From Ignavibacteria bacterium (lineage in GTDB: Bacteria > Bacteroidota > Ignavibacteria > SZUA-365), in assembly GCA_016720835.1 (NCBI GenBank), contig JADKJW010000002.1, forward strand, positions 124,001-188,000: a DNA stretch of 64,000 nt. Direction: 5' to 3'. Both the position numbers and the translations under genes were made by a program. Below the pieces are notes generated by a model that was given only the letters and a program-made list of their open reading frames with translations, was not told where the DNA came from and ran no database searches. Positions 1 to 8,407 of the stretch are shown here, one piece after another. The number at the start of each line of letters is the position of its first letter. The first letter of the stretch is position 1.

Positions 1-243
1 GTAGATCACGGACTCGCCCGGCGCGACCAGCAGCGTGATCCAGGCCGATGGACTGCCCTGGAGATTTTCGATGTATTCGCCCCCGCCGTACACCCCTGCC
101 CGCACGAGAATCGTGTCGCCCGGCGCCGCCTGCGCCGCAGCGGCCTGCACCGACGTGAACGGCCTCCCGGCACCGACTTCGAGAGTGCGGGCGGATAAAG
201 AAGACGAAAGCAGAACAACACAAACAAGAAACAGTGTTTTCAT
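1..243 (-). CDS. Secreted right-handed beta-helix protein (5' part only)
   Basis: Only the first 81 codons lie in the window; the gene continues past position 1. The protein opens with a classic signal peptide (MKTLFLVCVVLLSSSLSA) and then reads LEVGAGRPFTSVQAAAAQAA, PGDTILVRAGVYGGG and IENLQGSPSAWITLLVAPGE. The pattern of GD-I-V-AGVY followed by G-P-I-aliphatic-APGE is typical of the first coils of pectate-lyase-like parallel beta-helix proteins. The substrate cannot be deduced from this fragment. It is probably exported, and a T9SS sorting domain could lie in the missing C-terminus. The start is the only ATG in front of the signal peptide. Confidence 0.8.
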   Translation of the reverse strand, partial: MKTLFLVCVVLLSSSLSARTLEVGAGRPFTSVQAAAAQAAPGDTILVRAGVYGGGEYIENLQGSPSAWITLLVAPGESVIY

Positions 244-283
244 GAGATGCTCCAATGCTCCGTGCAACGCGGGTGCTTCACCG

Positions 284-360
284 TCCACCTCTACCCTTCA
301 ACCTGCCCCCTTCCACATTCCCTTCCACATTCCCTTCCACCTGTCCCCTTCCACCTGCCA
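284..360. repeat. GGTGGAAGG-type tandem repeat (family A), copy 1
   Basis: On the minus strand this gap holds iterated units around AGGTGGAAGGGGAC and AATGTGGAAGGG. It lies directly after the stop of the lipoprotein gene at 368. Related arrays occur at 24491-24545, 44074-44112 and 58922-58974, in each case beside the 3' end of a gene. Confidence 0.75.
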
Positions 361-367
361 CGCGAGG

Positions 368-1044
368 CTACCGTGCCGCAGGCTCGTTCGTCCGCACGAT
401 CTTATCCCACAGCAACTGCCGGGCGATGTTCTGCGAAAAGGTGCGCAGCGAGAACTCGTCCGCATAGCCGGAGTATTCCCCGGTCCATGCGACAGTGTTG
501 TTGCGGAGATCCGTGAGGGTGAGTCGGAAGGTGCGGTATTCGCGCTCGCGCGCGTAGCCGCCGTCCTTCGTCGTCTTGCGCACATCGCGATAGCCGACAA
601 TGCTGTCCTTTTCCACCATGCGGCCGTTGACTCTCACGCGGAACTTCTCGACGATCGGCACTTTTCGGACGTGGTGACGCGCTGCTCGGGAATGAAATTC
701 GAGCTGAACTCCGAGGCGATGACGCGCGCGTCGAGACAGGCATCAAAGCCCTTGCCGAGCAGCGTCTCCCGGATCTGCGCGGGAGTCCACTCGCGCGTGG
801 GAACGACGAACCAGGAAGCCTGCGTGGCGGTGACCTTCTCTTCGGAGAGCGCCGTGGCGACACTGCTCTCGAAGTCCTTCCGCCACGCGTATGCTCCGGT
901 GTCGGCGAGCACGGCGACGGAGCGAAAAGCCGCGTCGCGATAGGCGGGATCAACGAAGGTGGGCATCCACGGGCCCTGCGGTCCGCTGCAGGATGCAGCC
1001 ATCACCGCGAGGAACAGGGCGAGCGACGGTGCGCGATGCATCAA
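368..1044 (-). CDS. Lipoprotein of unknown function, frame broken near 662-665
   Basis: The first part (1044 to about 666) has a lipoprotein signal, MMHRAPSLALFLAVMAASCSG, with the lipobox cysteine at residue 19, then about 100 residues of an alpha/beta periplasmic-type domain (AVLADTGAYAWRKDFESSVA). The reading then continues one frame over as VPIVEKFRVRVNGRMVEKDS through to a stop at 368. The shift lies in a run of A residues on the coding strand: four A are present where five would restore one frame. The rejoined protein would be about 225 residues. The general build resembles small outer-membrane-associated lipoproteins that carry a nucleotide-free Rossmann-like fold, but no family is firmly recognised. 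The start overlaps the stop of the upstream gene by ATGA, so translation is probably coupled. Confidence 0.7.
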
Positions 1045-1823
1045 AAGGCTCCGGTAAAGGTGAAGACAATGCCGTCTGTTTTTCCGAGATGGGTCAGCAG
1101 GCGAGACCGCATCGAGGGCAGCGATCCCTGCTGCGGCGCGAGCGCCGCGTTGTGCTTTCGCACGAGGAAGGCCGCCTGCACGGCGCTCCAGATGCGGTTG
1201 GCCGCGAGTCCGAGCGCCACAAAACCCGCGGCATTGGCCATCTCATCGGCATCGATGCGCTGCGCCTTGTACGACTCCCGGTCTGCGACGGAATTCCACT
1301 TCCATCCATACCCCGCGGCGGGATCTTCCGGGTACAGCGCGCCGAGATTGCGCTCCACGAGCTTTTGCGCGTTGTAGTCGGCGAGACTGTTGTAGTTGCC
1401 GATGCTGCCGAAGTATTCATCGCTTTTTCCAGCAAGCTGTACTCCGGCACGCTGACCTGCGAAGAGGCGGGCGTCGTCCTGTATCCAGCCGCTGTACATG
1501 TTCAGGCCGGCGAAGCCGAGCCAGAGCACGCCTTCCGCGATCATCGGATACTGTCCCCGGTCGAGGCGCCCCGCATACCACTCTCCCATGCCGGGCAGAA
1601 TGATGGAGGCGGCGACGGCGAGGAAACTCGATTTCTTTCCGCTCGCCGATATCGGGTCCGCGGAAAACGATTGCGCAAGATCGGCCGGGGGTGGCGCGAC
1701 GTCCAGCGCGAGAAAATCCTGCCGGAAGGAAGGAACACCCGGCGCGGGAGCGTCCTGCGCCGCGAGCGGGACGGCGGTGAAAAGACAGAACAAAAGACCG
1801 GCACAGGCAAGGAGTCTGGTCAT
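1041..1823 (-). CDS. DUF5683-like membrane protein with signal peptide
   Basis: The 260-residue product starts with a signal peptide (MTRLLACAGLLFCLFTAVPL, cleavage near AAQD). A linker is followed by a membrane-associated core with SIILPGMGEWYAGRLDRGQY and a hydrophobic stretch (EGVLWLGFAGLNMYSGW). The PGxGxxYxGRxxRG signature followed by a membrane helix is characteristic of the DUF5683-type proteins common in Bacteroidota and Ignavibacteria, whose role is unknown. A longer frame opens at 1853, but the ATG at 1823 directly precedes the signal peptide and was preferred. It overlaps the downstream lipoprotein gene by ATGA, so the pair is likely one transcript. Confidence 0.7.
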   Translation of the reverse strand: MTRLLACAGLLFCLFTAVPLAAQDAPAPGVPSFRQDFLALDVAPPPADLAQSFSADPISASGKKSSFLAVAASIILPGMGEWYAGRLDRGQYPMIAEGVLWLGFAGLNMYSGWIQDDARLFAGQRAGVQLAGKSDEYFGSIGNYNSLADYNAQKLVERNLGALYPEDPAAGYGWKWNSVADRESYKAQRIDADEMANAAGFVALGLAANRIWSAVQAAFLVRKHNAALAPQQGSLPSMRSRLLTHLGKTDGIVFTFTGAF

Positions 1824-1901
1824 GCGTATTCGAATTGATGAAACAACAAACAAACTACGGCGGCCGGGGCTCTCGGCGCAAGGCCTTCGCCGCGCCCCGC
1901 T

Positions 1902-3023
1902 TCACGCAGGCTTGCGGGGGAGCACCTGCTTGATGGAGATGAAATCCATCCCCTTCTTGCGAAGACGTATCATTTCCTGATGGAGGAAGTCCATGGTGCC
2001 GCTTTCGAGCTTCAGCACGCCGATGGCCGTGCCGTAGCGGATCGCGCTGGAAGCGAGGTCGTTCATGCGGGAACTCATGCTGGAGGGCTCCGATGTGCGG
2101 TCGACATACGACAGCGACGATGCTTCGATGCGCGCAAAACCCTGCCTCGCCCCCTCCGCATCGGCGACGCGCACATTCTCGCCCGGCGCGTGTTCCGACG
2201 TGATGAAGTAATGTCCGGACGCCGCGAATCCCTTGCACACGTTCTTGACCTTTTTCACGATTTCCTGCGAGGCCATGGTTTCGGCCAGGGCGAGCTGGTT
2301 GTCGTCCGGCTTCTCCGCGAAGAAGTGAAGATGCAGGACGATGTCCTTCTTCTTCACGCGAATGCGCTCGTAGAGCGGAAAAATATCGCGCGCGGGAATC
2401 AGGATGGCGCCGACCGGATCCTTGCTGTCGATGAACGCGTCCACCTCCGCGTCCGGGGCGTCCGCCAGTCCGTCGACGAGAACGACCACGCGACCTTCCC
2501 TGCGCTTGATGCCGGCGGTAGGGGTAAAGACGAGCGAATAGCGCACGACCTCGCGGAAACGAATGTGCACGCTCACCTGTCCGGTTTTCGCATTCTCCAC
2601 GGACGACGCCTTGCCGTCATACTGTTCCGCGAGACGGTTGAGATCGTTGGTGATCGAGGCGACGGGCACATCGGCGGGAACCATCACGTTCCATTCGTCG
2701 CGCACGGAGTCCACGCCGGGCAGGGACACGATGCGCAGTTTCACCCAGCCGTCCGCGATGCCGTAGCCGTCGAGGATTTTCCGCACCTCGTCCTCGAGCG
2801 CGCGGACGGAGCGCATGTCCTGTTCGACCAGGAGTTTGTTCAGTCCGGGCTCCACAAACACCGTGTATTTTTCTCCGAGGTAGACAAGGATCCCGACCGC
2901 CGCGAGGGCGACGATGATCCACACGCGCACGCGAGTCGCGCGATCCGTCGGCGCGTGTTTCGGATTGACGAAAGAGGGCGCGTCCTGTTCCTCGTCGTCA
3001 CCGCCGTAAAAATCCTGCATCAT
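1902..3023 (-). CDS. Membrane-anchored YibQ-like (divergent polysaccharide deacetylase) protein
   Basis: The 373-residue protein has a short acidic N-terminus, one membrane anchor at about residues 33-50 (VWIIVALAAVGILVYLG) and a large periplasmic part. In the C-terminal half, VVVLVDGLADAPDAEVDAF, GAILIPARD and KKKDIVLHLHF resemble the IDDLG / LPxP / LHLPM pattern of divergent polysaccharide deacetylases of the YibQ type (COG2861). The catalytic metal site is not evident, so enzymatic activity is doubtful; members of this family are often inactive. The start overlaps the stop of the enoyl-CoA hydratase gene by ATGA. The assignment is a remote similarity judged by eye. Confidence 0.6.
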   Translation of the reverse strand: MMQDFYGGDDEEQDAPSFVNPKHAPTDRATRVRVWIIVALAAVGILVYLGEKYTVFVEPGLNKLLVEQDMRSVRALEDEVRKILDGYGIADGWVKLRIVSLPGVDSVRDEWNVMVPADVPVASITNDLNRLAEQYDGKASSVENAKTGQVSVHIRFREVVRYSLVFTPTAGIKRREGRVVVLVDGLADAPDAEVDAFIDSKDPVGAILIPARDIFPLYERIRVKKKDIVLHLHFFAEKPDDNQLALAETMASQEIVKKVKNVCKGFAASGHYFITSEHAPGENVRVADAEGARQGFARIEASSLSYVDRTSEPSSMSSRMNDLASSAIRYGTAIGVLKLESGTMDFLHQEMIRLRKKGMDFISIKQVLPRKPA

Positions 3024-3802
3024 TTTCCGGTGAACGCCGGCTGCCGCTTTTCGAGAAAGGCCGCGGTGCCCTCCTTGAAATCGCCGCTGCCGCAGGTGAG
3101 GCCGAAGAGCGCCGCCTCGATGTCGAGTCCTTCTTTGAGACCCGTCTCATGCACGGCGCGAAGGGCCTCGAGGCTGTTCTTCACGGCGACGGGTCCCTTG
3201 GATGCGATGACGGCGGCCATGGCCTTCGCGGCCGCGAGCGCTTCGCCGCGCGCGACCACGGCGTTGGCGAGTCCGATGCGCAGCGCTTCCTGCGCGTCGA
3301 TGACCGCGCCGGTGAGGATCAGTTCGGCCGCGCGACCGGCGCCGACGATGCGCGCGAGGCGCTGCGTGCCGCCATAGCCGGGGATGATGCCGAGGTTCAC
3401 CTCGGGCTGTCCGAACTTGGCGTTCTCCGCGGCGATGCGGATGTGACAGGCCATCGCGAGCTCGCAGCCGCCGCCGAGCGCGAAGCCGTTGACCGCGGCG
3501 ATGACGGGTTTCGGGCAGCCCGCGATGACGTTGAAGACCCCCTGGCCGAAACGCGCGAAGGCCTGTCCCGACAGCGTGTCCTGCGCGTGCAGCTCGGCGA
3601 TGTCCGCGCCCGCGACGAAGGACTTCTCCCCCGCCCCGGTGAGCACGGCCACGCCGACGTCGTCATCCGCCGCGATGGCCTCGAACGCGGTGCGAAGTTC
3701 GGCCAGCGTCTCGGCGTTGAGCGCATTGAGCTTGTCGGGCCTGTTGATGGTGACGGTGGCGACGCGGCCGTCGCGTTCGAACAGCAGAGTGGTGAAGGTC
3801 AT
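3020..3802 (-). CDS. Enoyl-CoA hydratase (crotonase family)
   Basis: A 260-residue crotonase-fold enzyme, the usual length for the family, predicted to hydrate 2-enoyl-CoA to 3-hydroxyacyl-CoA in fatty-acid or amino-acid degradation. Recognisable elements are the N-terminal VATVTINRPDKLNALNAET, the CoA-binding/oxyanion segment KSFVAGADIAEL, the second oxyanion region AAVNGFALGGGCELAMACHI with the first catalytic Glu, and FGQPEVNLGIIPGYGGTQRL with the second Glu. Both catalytic glutamates are present. The ATG at 3802 begins the conserved sequence; a longer frame upstream lacks family similarity. No other beta-oxidation gene is adjacent. It overlaps the next gene by four bases. Confidence 0.93.
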   Translation of the reverse strand: MTFTTLLFERDGRVATVTINRPDKLNALNAETLAELRTAFEAIAADDDVGVAVLTGAGEKSFVAGADIAELHAQDTLSGQAFARFGQGVFNVIAGCPKPVIAAVNGFALGGGCELAMACHIRIAAENAKFGQPEVNLGIIPGYGGTQRLARIVGAGRAAELILTGAVIDAQEALRIGLANAVVARGEALAAAKAMAAVIASKGPVAVKNSLEALRAVHETGLKEGLDIEAALFGLTCGSGDFKEGTAAFLEKRQPAFTGK

Positions 3803-3851
3803 GCGGGGGTCCTCATGCAAAGAGATGCGGAAAGAGTGACAGAGGGCAGGG

Positions 3852-4736
3852 TTACAACGTGTCGTCAGCGGACAGACGCAACGTGGCGGATACGGCATGG
3901 GTCAGGCCGAGGTCGGGATGCGCGCGCAATGCGTAGTCGATGCCGACGCCGCCGCTGGCAAGGCCCAGACCGCACGTGAAACTGCCCGGTTCCGAACTCG
4001 CTCCCGCGCGCAGGGCGAGACACGCGAGAGGCCGGTATTCCAGACCGACGCGGACGTCCACGGGATGCTCGAGATCGCCCGCCAGATCCGCGGCAAGGGT
4101 GATGCCCTCACGCGCCTCGTACGCGACGCCCAGCGACAAGGAGAGCGGCAGCCGTTCCTGCACGATATGGCCGATGCGCGGCTGGTTGAGATTCCACACC
4201 GCCGCCGCGACCGTCACGTCCGCGGCGATCTGCGCAGCCAGACCGGCATCCACCGCCAACACGCCGGCGTTTCCGTATCCGCGTATGTCGAGATGGCAGT
4301 AATTGACAGCGACGCCGGCATGGATGCGCTCTTCGATGCGTCTCGCGATACCGATGCTCACCGTGCTTTCGCGGTAGAGCGAAAAACCGCTGAAGGTCAC
4401 GCCGGCCGTGACGTTCGCGAGGTCCGTCGCCAGCGCGAAGCTGGCCGCGCCTGCGGAGAGTTCGCCGAGCCCGTACGGCGCGGGGGAGTACCAGACGCCG
4501 CCTCCGCTGCCCGAGGCGCCGGCGAGGGAGGGATTGTGGAAGAGCGACCAGGAATCGCCCTTCAGCGCTGTTGCCGCCCCTCCGAGGGCCATCGCTCGGC
4601 ATCCCTGCTGCTGTCTGTCGAAGCTCTCAGCCGCGTGAAACGTCATGCTCGGGGAGATGCAAAAAAAGAGGATGAGTGAGATTGCCTTGCCGGGGCGGGT
4701 TGCTTTTTCTATTTTGGCGTCTTGTTCTGCACACAT
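3852..4736 (-). CDS. PorV/PorQ-like outer-membrane beta-barrel protein
   Basis: About 294 residues. After a signal segment (KAISLILFFCISPSMTF) comes CRAMALGGAATALKGDSWSL followed by FHNPSLAG. This ALGGA-x5-D-x4-NPA-like opening is the hallmark of the UPF0164/PorV/PorQ-type barrels of Bacteroidota. The rest alternates short amphipathic strands (VAVNYCHLDIRGYGNAGVLA, VGLEYRPLACLALRAGASSE), as in an outer-membrane barrel. PorV-type proteins act in T9SS cargo processing, but close paralogues have unknown roles, so only the family is assigned. The ATG at 4736 has AGGA eight bases upstream; an internal ATG at 4646 would remove the signal peptide. It is divergent from porD, with only 18 bp between the two start codons. 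Confidence 0.7.
   Translation of the reverse strand: MCAEQDAKIEKATRPGKAISLILFFCISPSMTFHAAESFDRQQQGCRAMALGGAATALKGDSWSLFHNPSLAGASGSGGGVWYSPAPYGLGELSAGAASFALATDLANVTAGVTFSGFSLYRESTVSIGIARRIEERIHAGVAVNYCHLDIRGYGNAGVLAVDAGLAAQIAADVTVAAAVWNLNQPRIGHIVQERLPLSLSLGVAYEAREGITLAADLAGDLEHPVDVRVGLEYRPLACLALRAGASSEPGSFTCGLGLASGGVGIDYALRAHPDLGLTHAVSATLRLSADDTL
4687..4717 (+). promoter_or_regulatory. Predicted promoter of the PorD-type gene
   Basis: TTGCCG and TATTTTGG are separated by 17 bp, close to the TTG-N20-TAnnTTTG pattern seen at other genes of this window (the -7 box is one base short of exact). It lies 38 bp upstream of the start codon at 4755, and inside the first codons of the divergent PorV-like gene. 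Confidence 0.5.
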
Positions 4737-4754
4737 GGCAGCATTCCTGAATAT

Positions 4755-5660
4755 ATGAAGAAAACACACATTCTTGTACTTCTGACGCTGGCGTTTTGTT
4801 CCCAGCCCGCGCGCGCGCAGGAAATCGAACTGATGATGGATGCGCGCAGCGAGCGGCTCACGCAGTCGCAGCGGGAATACATTTCGGAACTCGTCCCGAA
4901 AGTCATGACCTATGTCAATGAGCGGCGATGGACCGACGTGGACTTCCGGGGCGATAAAATCCAGGTGAACATGCAGCTCGACTTCCTCACCGGATCGGAC
5001 GGGGGCGAATTCACCGCACAGGCGGTTGTGCTCAGTTCGCGGCGTATCTGGGAGGACGGACGGCCGTCGCAGACCAACTCCGTCATTTTCCGCGCGCTGG
5101 ATCCGAAGTGGAGTTTCACCTACTTCAAGGGTCAGCCGATGTTCTACGACGAGTACCAGTTCGAGGATCTGCGCAGTTTCATCGATTTTTACATGTACCT
5201 CGTCATCGGGATCGACTTCGACAGTTACGAACTGATGGCGGGCACGCCGTACTATCAGAAAGCCGCGATGATCGGACAGCGTTCGCAGTCCTCGAACCGC
5301 TCGTCGGAGTGGCTCGGGAACACGAACCAGTACAGCCGCATGAACTTCCTCGGCGAGATTCAGAACGCGCAGTACGAGAGCTTCCGTACCGCGCTCTACT
5401 GGTATTTCTACGAGGGGCTCGACTTCATGGCGACGGAGAAGGACGAGGCGCAGAAGAGCATCGCCAAGGCGCTCGAGGACATCGCCGACGCCCTGACGCG
5501 CACCAACGCGCGCTCGCTCATCCTCACGATGTGGCTCGAATCGAAGAGCAACGATTTCTGCACGCTCCTCGACGGCTACGCGAACCGCAAGCAGATCATT
5601 TCGCTCATGATGCAAGCCGATCCCGCCCGCTCGGAAACCTACCGGCGCTGCGCCTTCTGA
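4755..5660 (+). CDS. porD: DUF4835 protein, PorD-type T9SS component
   Basis: A 301-residue exported protein with signal peptide MKKTHILVLLTLAFCSQPARA. It matches the DUF4835 family throughout: a VNMQLDFLTGSDGGEFTAQA strand with edge residues, then the diagnostic YFKGQPMFYDEYQFEDLRSF and FIDFYMYLVIGIDFDSYELM, then a C-terminal helical part (LYWYFYEGLDFM, LLDGYANRKQIISLM). DUF4835 is the family named PorD in T9SS annotation; its molecular role in secretion is unknown. The codon at 4755 starts the signal peptide; an earlier in-frame ATG at 4722 would place an uncharged extension in front of it. Presence of this gene agrees with the four T9SS-exported proteins encoded further along. Confidence 0.85.
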   Translation: MKKTHILVLLTLAFCSQPARAQEIELMMDARSERLTQSQREYISELVPKVMTYVNERRWTDVDFRGDKIQVNMQLDFLTGSDGGEFTAQAVVLSSRRIWEDGRPSQTNSVIFRALDPKWSFTYFKGQPMFYDEYQFEDLRSFIDFYMYLVIGIDFDSYELMAGTPYYQKAAMIGQRSQSSNRSSEWLGNTNQYSRMNFLGEIQNAQYESFRTALYWYFYEGLDFMATEKDEAQKSIAKALEDIADALTRTNARSLILTMWLESKSNDFCTLLDGYANRKQIISLMMQADPARSETYRRCAF

Positions 5661-5682
5661 AGATTTCGAATATCGAATTTCC

Positions 5683-5822
5683 GATTTCGGATTGAAGAGG
5701 AAAACGTCACTCCGCTTGTCACGCCGAGCGAAGTCGAGGCGGCGATTTCGGATTGAAGAGGAAAACGTCACTCCGCTTGTCACGCCGAGCGTAGTCGAGG
5801 CGGCGATTCCGGATTGAAGACG
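5683..5822. repeat. 61-bp tandem repeat, two and a third copies
   Basis: The gap of 329 bp between porD and the radical SAM gene contains no gene. It holds direct copies starting at 5683, 5744 and 5805 (period 61), differing at single bases. Each unit ends with CACGCCGAGCGAAGTCGAGG, a short sequence that recurs between genes in many unrelated bacterial genomes. The rest of the gap (5823-5989) has no recognisable signal. Confidence 0.9.
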
Positions 5823-5989
5823 GGATTGGCAATCCTCTCGTCACGCCAAGCCAGCCTGCCGAATCCGCGAGAGGCGGTGCATGATTGTGAAATCGAGGCG
5901 TCGGATGGGAGCATTTCGGCCGCGGATAATCACGGAAAATCCCATATCCATGGGATGCGCGGCGGGTGCCGGATGCATAGTTTGCTTCC

Positions 5990-7046
5990 ATGAACGACCG
6001 GCGCGCTGTATCGAACCCTGCTGTTCCGAACTGCACGGACGCCACGCTGCCCGATACACCCGCTCTGCGCAGCGATCGGCTGTACCGGCTCAGAAAGTTT
6101 GGTTACCTGTGGAAGGTTGCAGCGCAGGCACTTCGGAACGGCGTGCCGCTCCGCGATTACGCCCGCATGGCTGCGCCCCTTTTCCTGCGCGGGACGTCGA
6201 GGCTCCCGCACGCGCTCTACCTTGAATTTTCGAACGTGTGCAATACCGTGTGCGAGTACTGTCCGTATCCCGCGTACGGGAAAGCACTGCCGTTCATGAG
6301 ACGCGACGTCTTTGCGCGCATCCTCGGTGCTCTGTCCGAAGTCCCGGTAAACAAGATCCATGTCGGGGGCGGAGAACCCACGCTCCATCCGCATTTCAGC
6401 GCGTGGCTGCGGGAACTCCGCGGGCTCCGCGCGCTTTGTGAATGTGGTCAGCAATGGACAATGGTCCGACGACTCCATCGCGGAAGCCCTGATGTCGGGG
6501 GCCGCGGACATGGTGGAGATTTCGGTGGACGCCGGCGGCAAATCCGCGTATGAGTCGGCGAGATCCGGCGCGAGCCATGATCGGCTCATGCGCAATCTCT
6601 CCCGGTTGCGGGAGATGAAACGGTCTCGCGCATCGAAGACCATCATCGGCATACGACTCATGATCCGGCCTTCAACGCGAAGCAGGGAACGCGAGTATCT
6701 TCGCGCCTGGAGTCCGCTCTGTGATGTCATTTTCGCGCAATACGTTTCGAAGCCGTCCATTCTCACGGATGGCGAGGACATGTACACATCCTCTCATGAA
6801 CTGCTCGGGACCACCCCTCACTGCTCCTACCCATCGAGGGCCATGCAGATCAAGGCTGACGGGAGCGTCCCGTTGTGCGGCATCAACGGGCATTCTCCCA
6901 AGGACTCCGCCATCATGCTCGGCAACATCCTCGACTCCGGTATCGAAGAACTGTGGAAACACCCGATCCTTTCGCGCTACAGAGAAGCGCATGGAGCGCG
7001 CGTCGAGGCGCTGATGCCCGTCTGCCGGGGCTGCCCCGGAGCCTGA
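5990..7046 (+). CDS. Radical SAM/SPASM-domain protein, frame broken near 6421-6445
   Basis: The first frame (5990 to about 6430) has a leader of about 75 residues, then LYLEFSNVCNTVCEYCPYP with the CxxxCxxC cluster motif that binds the radical-SAM [4Fe-4S], and KIHVGGGEPTLHPHF, the GGEP SAM-binding motif. The sequence continues one frame over as FVNVVSNGQWSDDSIAEALM through to SRAMQIKADGSVPLCGI, MLGNI and the terminal CRGCPG, which form a SPASM-type auxiliary cluster domain. The complete enzyme would be about 350 residues. SPASM enzymes modify peptides, proteins or carbohydrates; no precursor peptide is visible next to it, so no substrate is proposed. A single extra base would explain the break; a sequencing error or a recent mutation are both possible. 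Confidence 0.8.
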
Positions 7047-7151
7047 TTCATCTCGACCCGGCCCTTCGTCGCATGGTGGTTTCATCCATGCTTCTGGCGG
7101 CCCGGACGGGAGCGGGGCGATCGTGCAGATCGACAGCGGGCGCAATGCACC

Positions 7152-7180
7152 TGCGCTCCGCGCAGCCGCTGCGGAGCGCA
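7152..7180. terminator. Bidirectional hairpin between convergent genes
   Basis: A perfect 10-bp stem, TGCGCTCCGC and GCGGAGCGCA, closes a 9-base loop. It sits between the ends of two convergent genes (7046 and 7196), as expected for a shared terminator. There is no T tract, so the mechanism is uncertain. Confidence 0.55.
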
Positions 7181-7195
7181 TTTCGGGACCGCGCC

Positions 7196-7636
7196 TCAGG
7201 CCAGCGGCACAAGAACCGGTACGCGGACCGACAATGGAAACAGGCTGGCCGGAGTGAACACGCGCAACTCCACGGATCCGGGAATACCGTTGCTCTCGAC
7301 GATCACCATGGTGGAATCCGTCGCACTGCGCAGAGTGACGAGTTCCGCTCCTTCCAGCACCTCGCAGCGAAGGCGCGGAGCGGCGAAAGGCACGCGCCAG
7401 CCCAGCCGGTTGACGGCCTCAATCCGCAACTCCACGCTCGATCCGGCGACGGCAAGCAGCGCGTCGGGCTGCGTCACGGCATGCACCTGCACCGTCGTAA
7501 AGACGGACGTGTACAGGAACACCCCCAGCGAGAGGACGAGCACGATGGCGAGCAGCGGTTTGAGGGGGACCGTTCCGGGATGTGTCCGATCCGCGTCCGG
7601 CGACGCGTCGGGAGCCTCGACTGGCTGATTCTTCAT
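7196..7636 (-). CDS. Hypothetical single-pass membrane protein
   Basis: A 146-residue protein that I do not recognise. It has an acidic, proline-rich cytoplasmic N-terminus (about 25 residues), one membrane helix (LLAIVLVLSLGVFLYTSVF) and a periplasmic domain of about 95 residues rich in beta strands (AGSSVELRIEAVNRLGWRVP, GIPGSVELRVFTPASLF), suggesting an immunoglobulin-like sandwich. The VELRIEAVN...GSVELRV wording resembles accessory domains that contact copper or lipids in cytochrome oxidase assembly, but no metal ligands are visible. It is transcribed opposite to both neighbours. Confidence 0.65.
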   Translation of the reverse strand: MKNQPVEAPDASPDADRTHPGTVPLKPLLAIVLVLSLGVFLYTSVFTTVQVHAVTQPDALLAVAGSSVELRIEAVNRLGWRVPFAAPRLRCEVLEGAELVTLRSATDSTMVIVESNGIPGSVELRVFTPASLFPLSVRVPVLVPLA

Positions 7637-7795
7637 GGACGCAATCTACCGGCTCCGCGGTCGGGAAACCAGAATCCGCGCATATGGAAAACAATACCGG
7701 GGCAGTAAAATGTGCCACCGTTAAACTTTCTCCGTGCGCTCCTGTCCAAGATGACGAATACGCAGAGACACAGCGACCATACAGGAGAACACACC

Positions 7796-8275
7796 ATGAA
7801 ACGCATCGCCCTATTCGCAAGTATCGCCATCCTGCTGCTGAGCGCCATGGCAGTCGCGCAGCCCTCGCGCGATGACCGCAGGCAGGCCCGTGAGCGGCTG
7901 AACCTGACCTCGGAACAGGAAAAATCCATCAAGGACATCAAATCCAAATCGGGCAAGGAACTCATCGATCTCCGCGCCGAGGTGCAGAAGAAACGCATCG
8001 ACCTCGGGAATGCCTGGGGTGCCGACACGCCCAAACGTGCGCAGGTGGAGGGCCTGATGAAGGACATCGGCACGTTGCAGTTGAAGATGAAGATGATCCT
8101 CTTCGACGCCGATCAGGCGGTGAACAAACTGCTGAATCCCGAACAGCGGAAAGTGTACAAGGAACTCAAGCAGGAACGCCGCGAGCGCATGAAGCACGAC
8201 GCCATGCAGCGTCGCGGTGCAGGAAAGGGCTTCGGACCGCATCGCGGTGGCGCCTCCGGGGATCGCGGCGACTGA
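7796..8275 (+). CDS. Spy/CpxP-like LTXXQ periplasmic protein
   Basis: A 159-residue exported protein: signal peptide MKRIALFASIAILLLSAMAV followed by an almost wholly helical, highly charged domain. The sequence LNLTSEQEKSIKDIKSKS contains the LTxxQ motif, and a second one-like repeat occurs at LNPEQRKVYKEL near the C-terminus, as in Spy/CpxP and the related metal-resistance regulators. These proteins act as periplasmic chaperones or stress sensors. The tail is rich in Arg, Gly and His (RRGAGKGFGPHRGGASGDRG). The ATG at 7796 is preceded by GGAGAACACACC, a good ribosome-binding site, which excludes the earlier in-frame ATG at 7712. Confidence 0.8.
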   Translation: MKRIALFASIAILLLSAMAVAQPSRDDRRQARERLNLTSEQEKSIKDIKSKSGKELIDLRAEVQKKRIDLGNAWGADTPKRAQVEGLMKDIGTLQLKMKMILFDADQAVNKLLNPEQRKVYKELKQERRERMKHDAMQRRGAGKGFGPHRGGASGDRGD

Positions 8276-8315
8276 ACGCCGTTTTTTCCAGATAGCCCAC
8301 TCCTTTTATATCCAC

Positions 8316-8344
8316 ACAACAGCGCCCTCTCCGGAGGGCGTTGT
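8316..8344 (+). terminator. Hairpin after the Spy-like gene
   Basis: CGCCCTC and GAGGGCG pair around TCCG and the stem is extended by ACAA/TTGT. It lies 40 bp beyond the stop at 8275 and before the convergent short-chain dehydrogenase gene. No T tract follows. Confidence 0.5.
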
Positions 8345-8368
8345 CGATCCACCGGATGACATCGCAGC

Positions 8369-8394
8369 CCACCCCCCACTCCCCACTCCCCACT
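8369..8394. repeat. CCCCACTCC repeat (family C), solo copy
   Basis: Iterated CCCCACTCCCCACTCCC. The same motif forms the ends of the composite element at 53222-53615 and occurs at 33492-33508, 38112-38142, 39090-39123 and 39195-39226. Confidence 0.7.
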
Positions 8395-8407
8395 GCTTCC
8401 TCGACGT

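Noticed and set aside
35..943. Long open frames antisense to the real genes (also at 1980-3377, 10711-13140, 15091-16380, 28000-32600, 39232-41562 and 59973-61913)
   Set aside because: High GC content leaves few stop codons on the opposite strand. These translations are rich in Arg, His, Val and Glu, have no family motifs or signals, and mirror well-supported genes.
3852..5783. A 643-codon minus-strand frame reading through the porD gene
   Set aside because: Only the part from 4736 has a signal peptide and family likeness; the rest is antisense to the well-supported porD gene and includes the 61-bp tandem.
5990..7046. A RiPP cluster around the SPASM enzyme
   Set aside because: No small precursor-like ORF, peptidase or exporter is found within 1 kb on either side; the neighbours are a repeat array and an unrelated membrane protein.
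7196..7636. CtaG or cytochrome-oxidase assembly role for the single-pass protein
   Set aside because: The layout is similar, but no copper-binding Cys, Met or His motif is present, and no oxidase gene is near.
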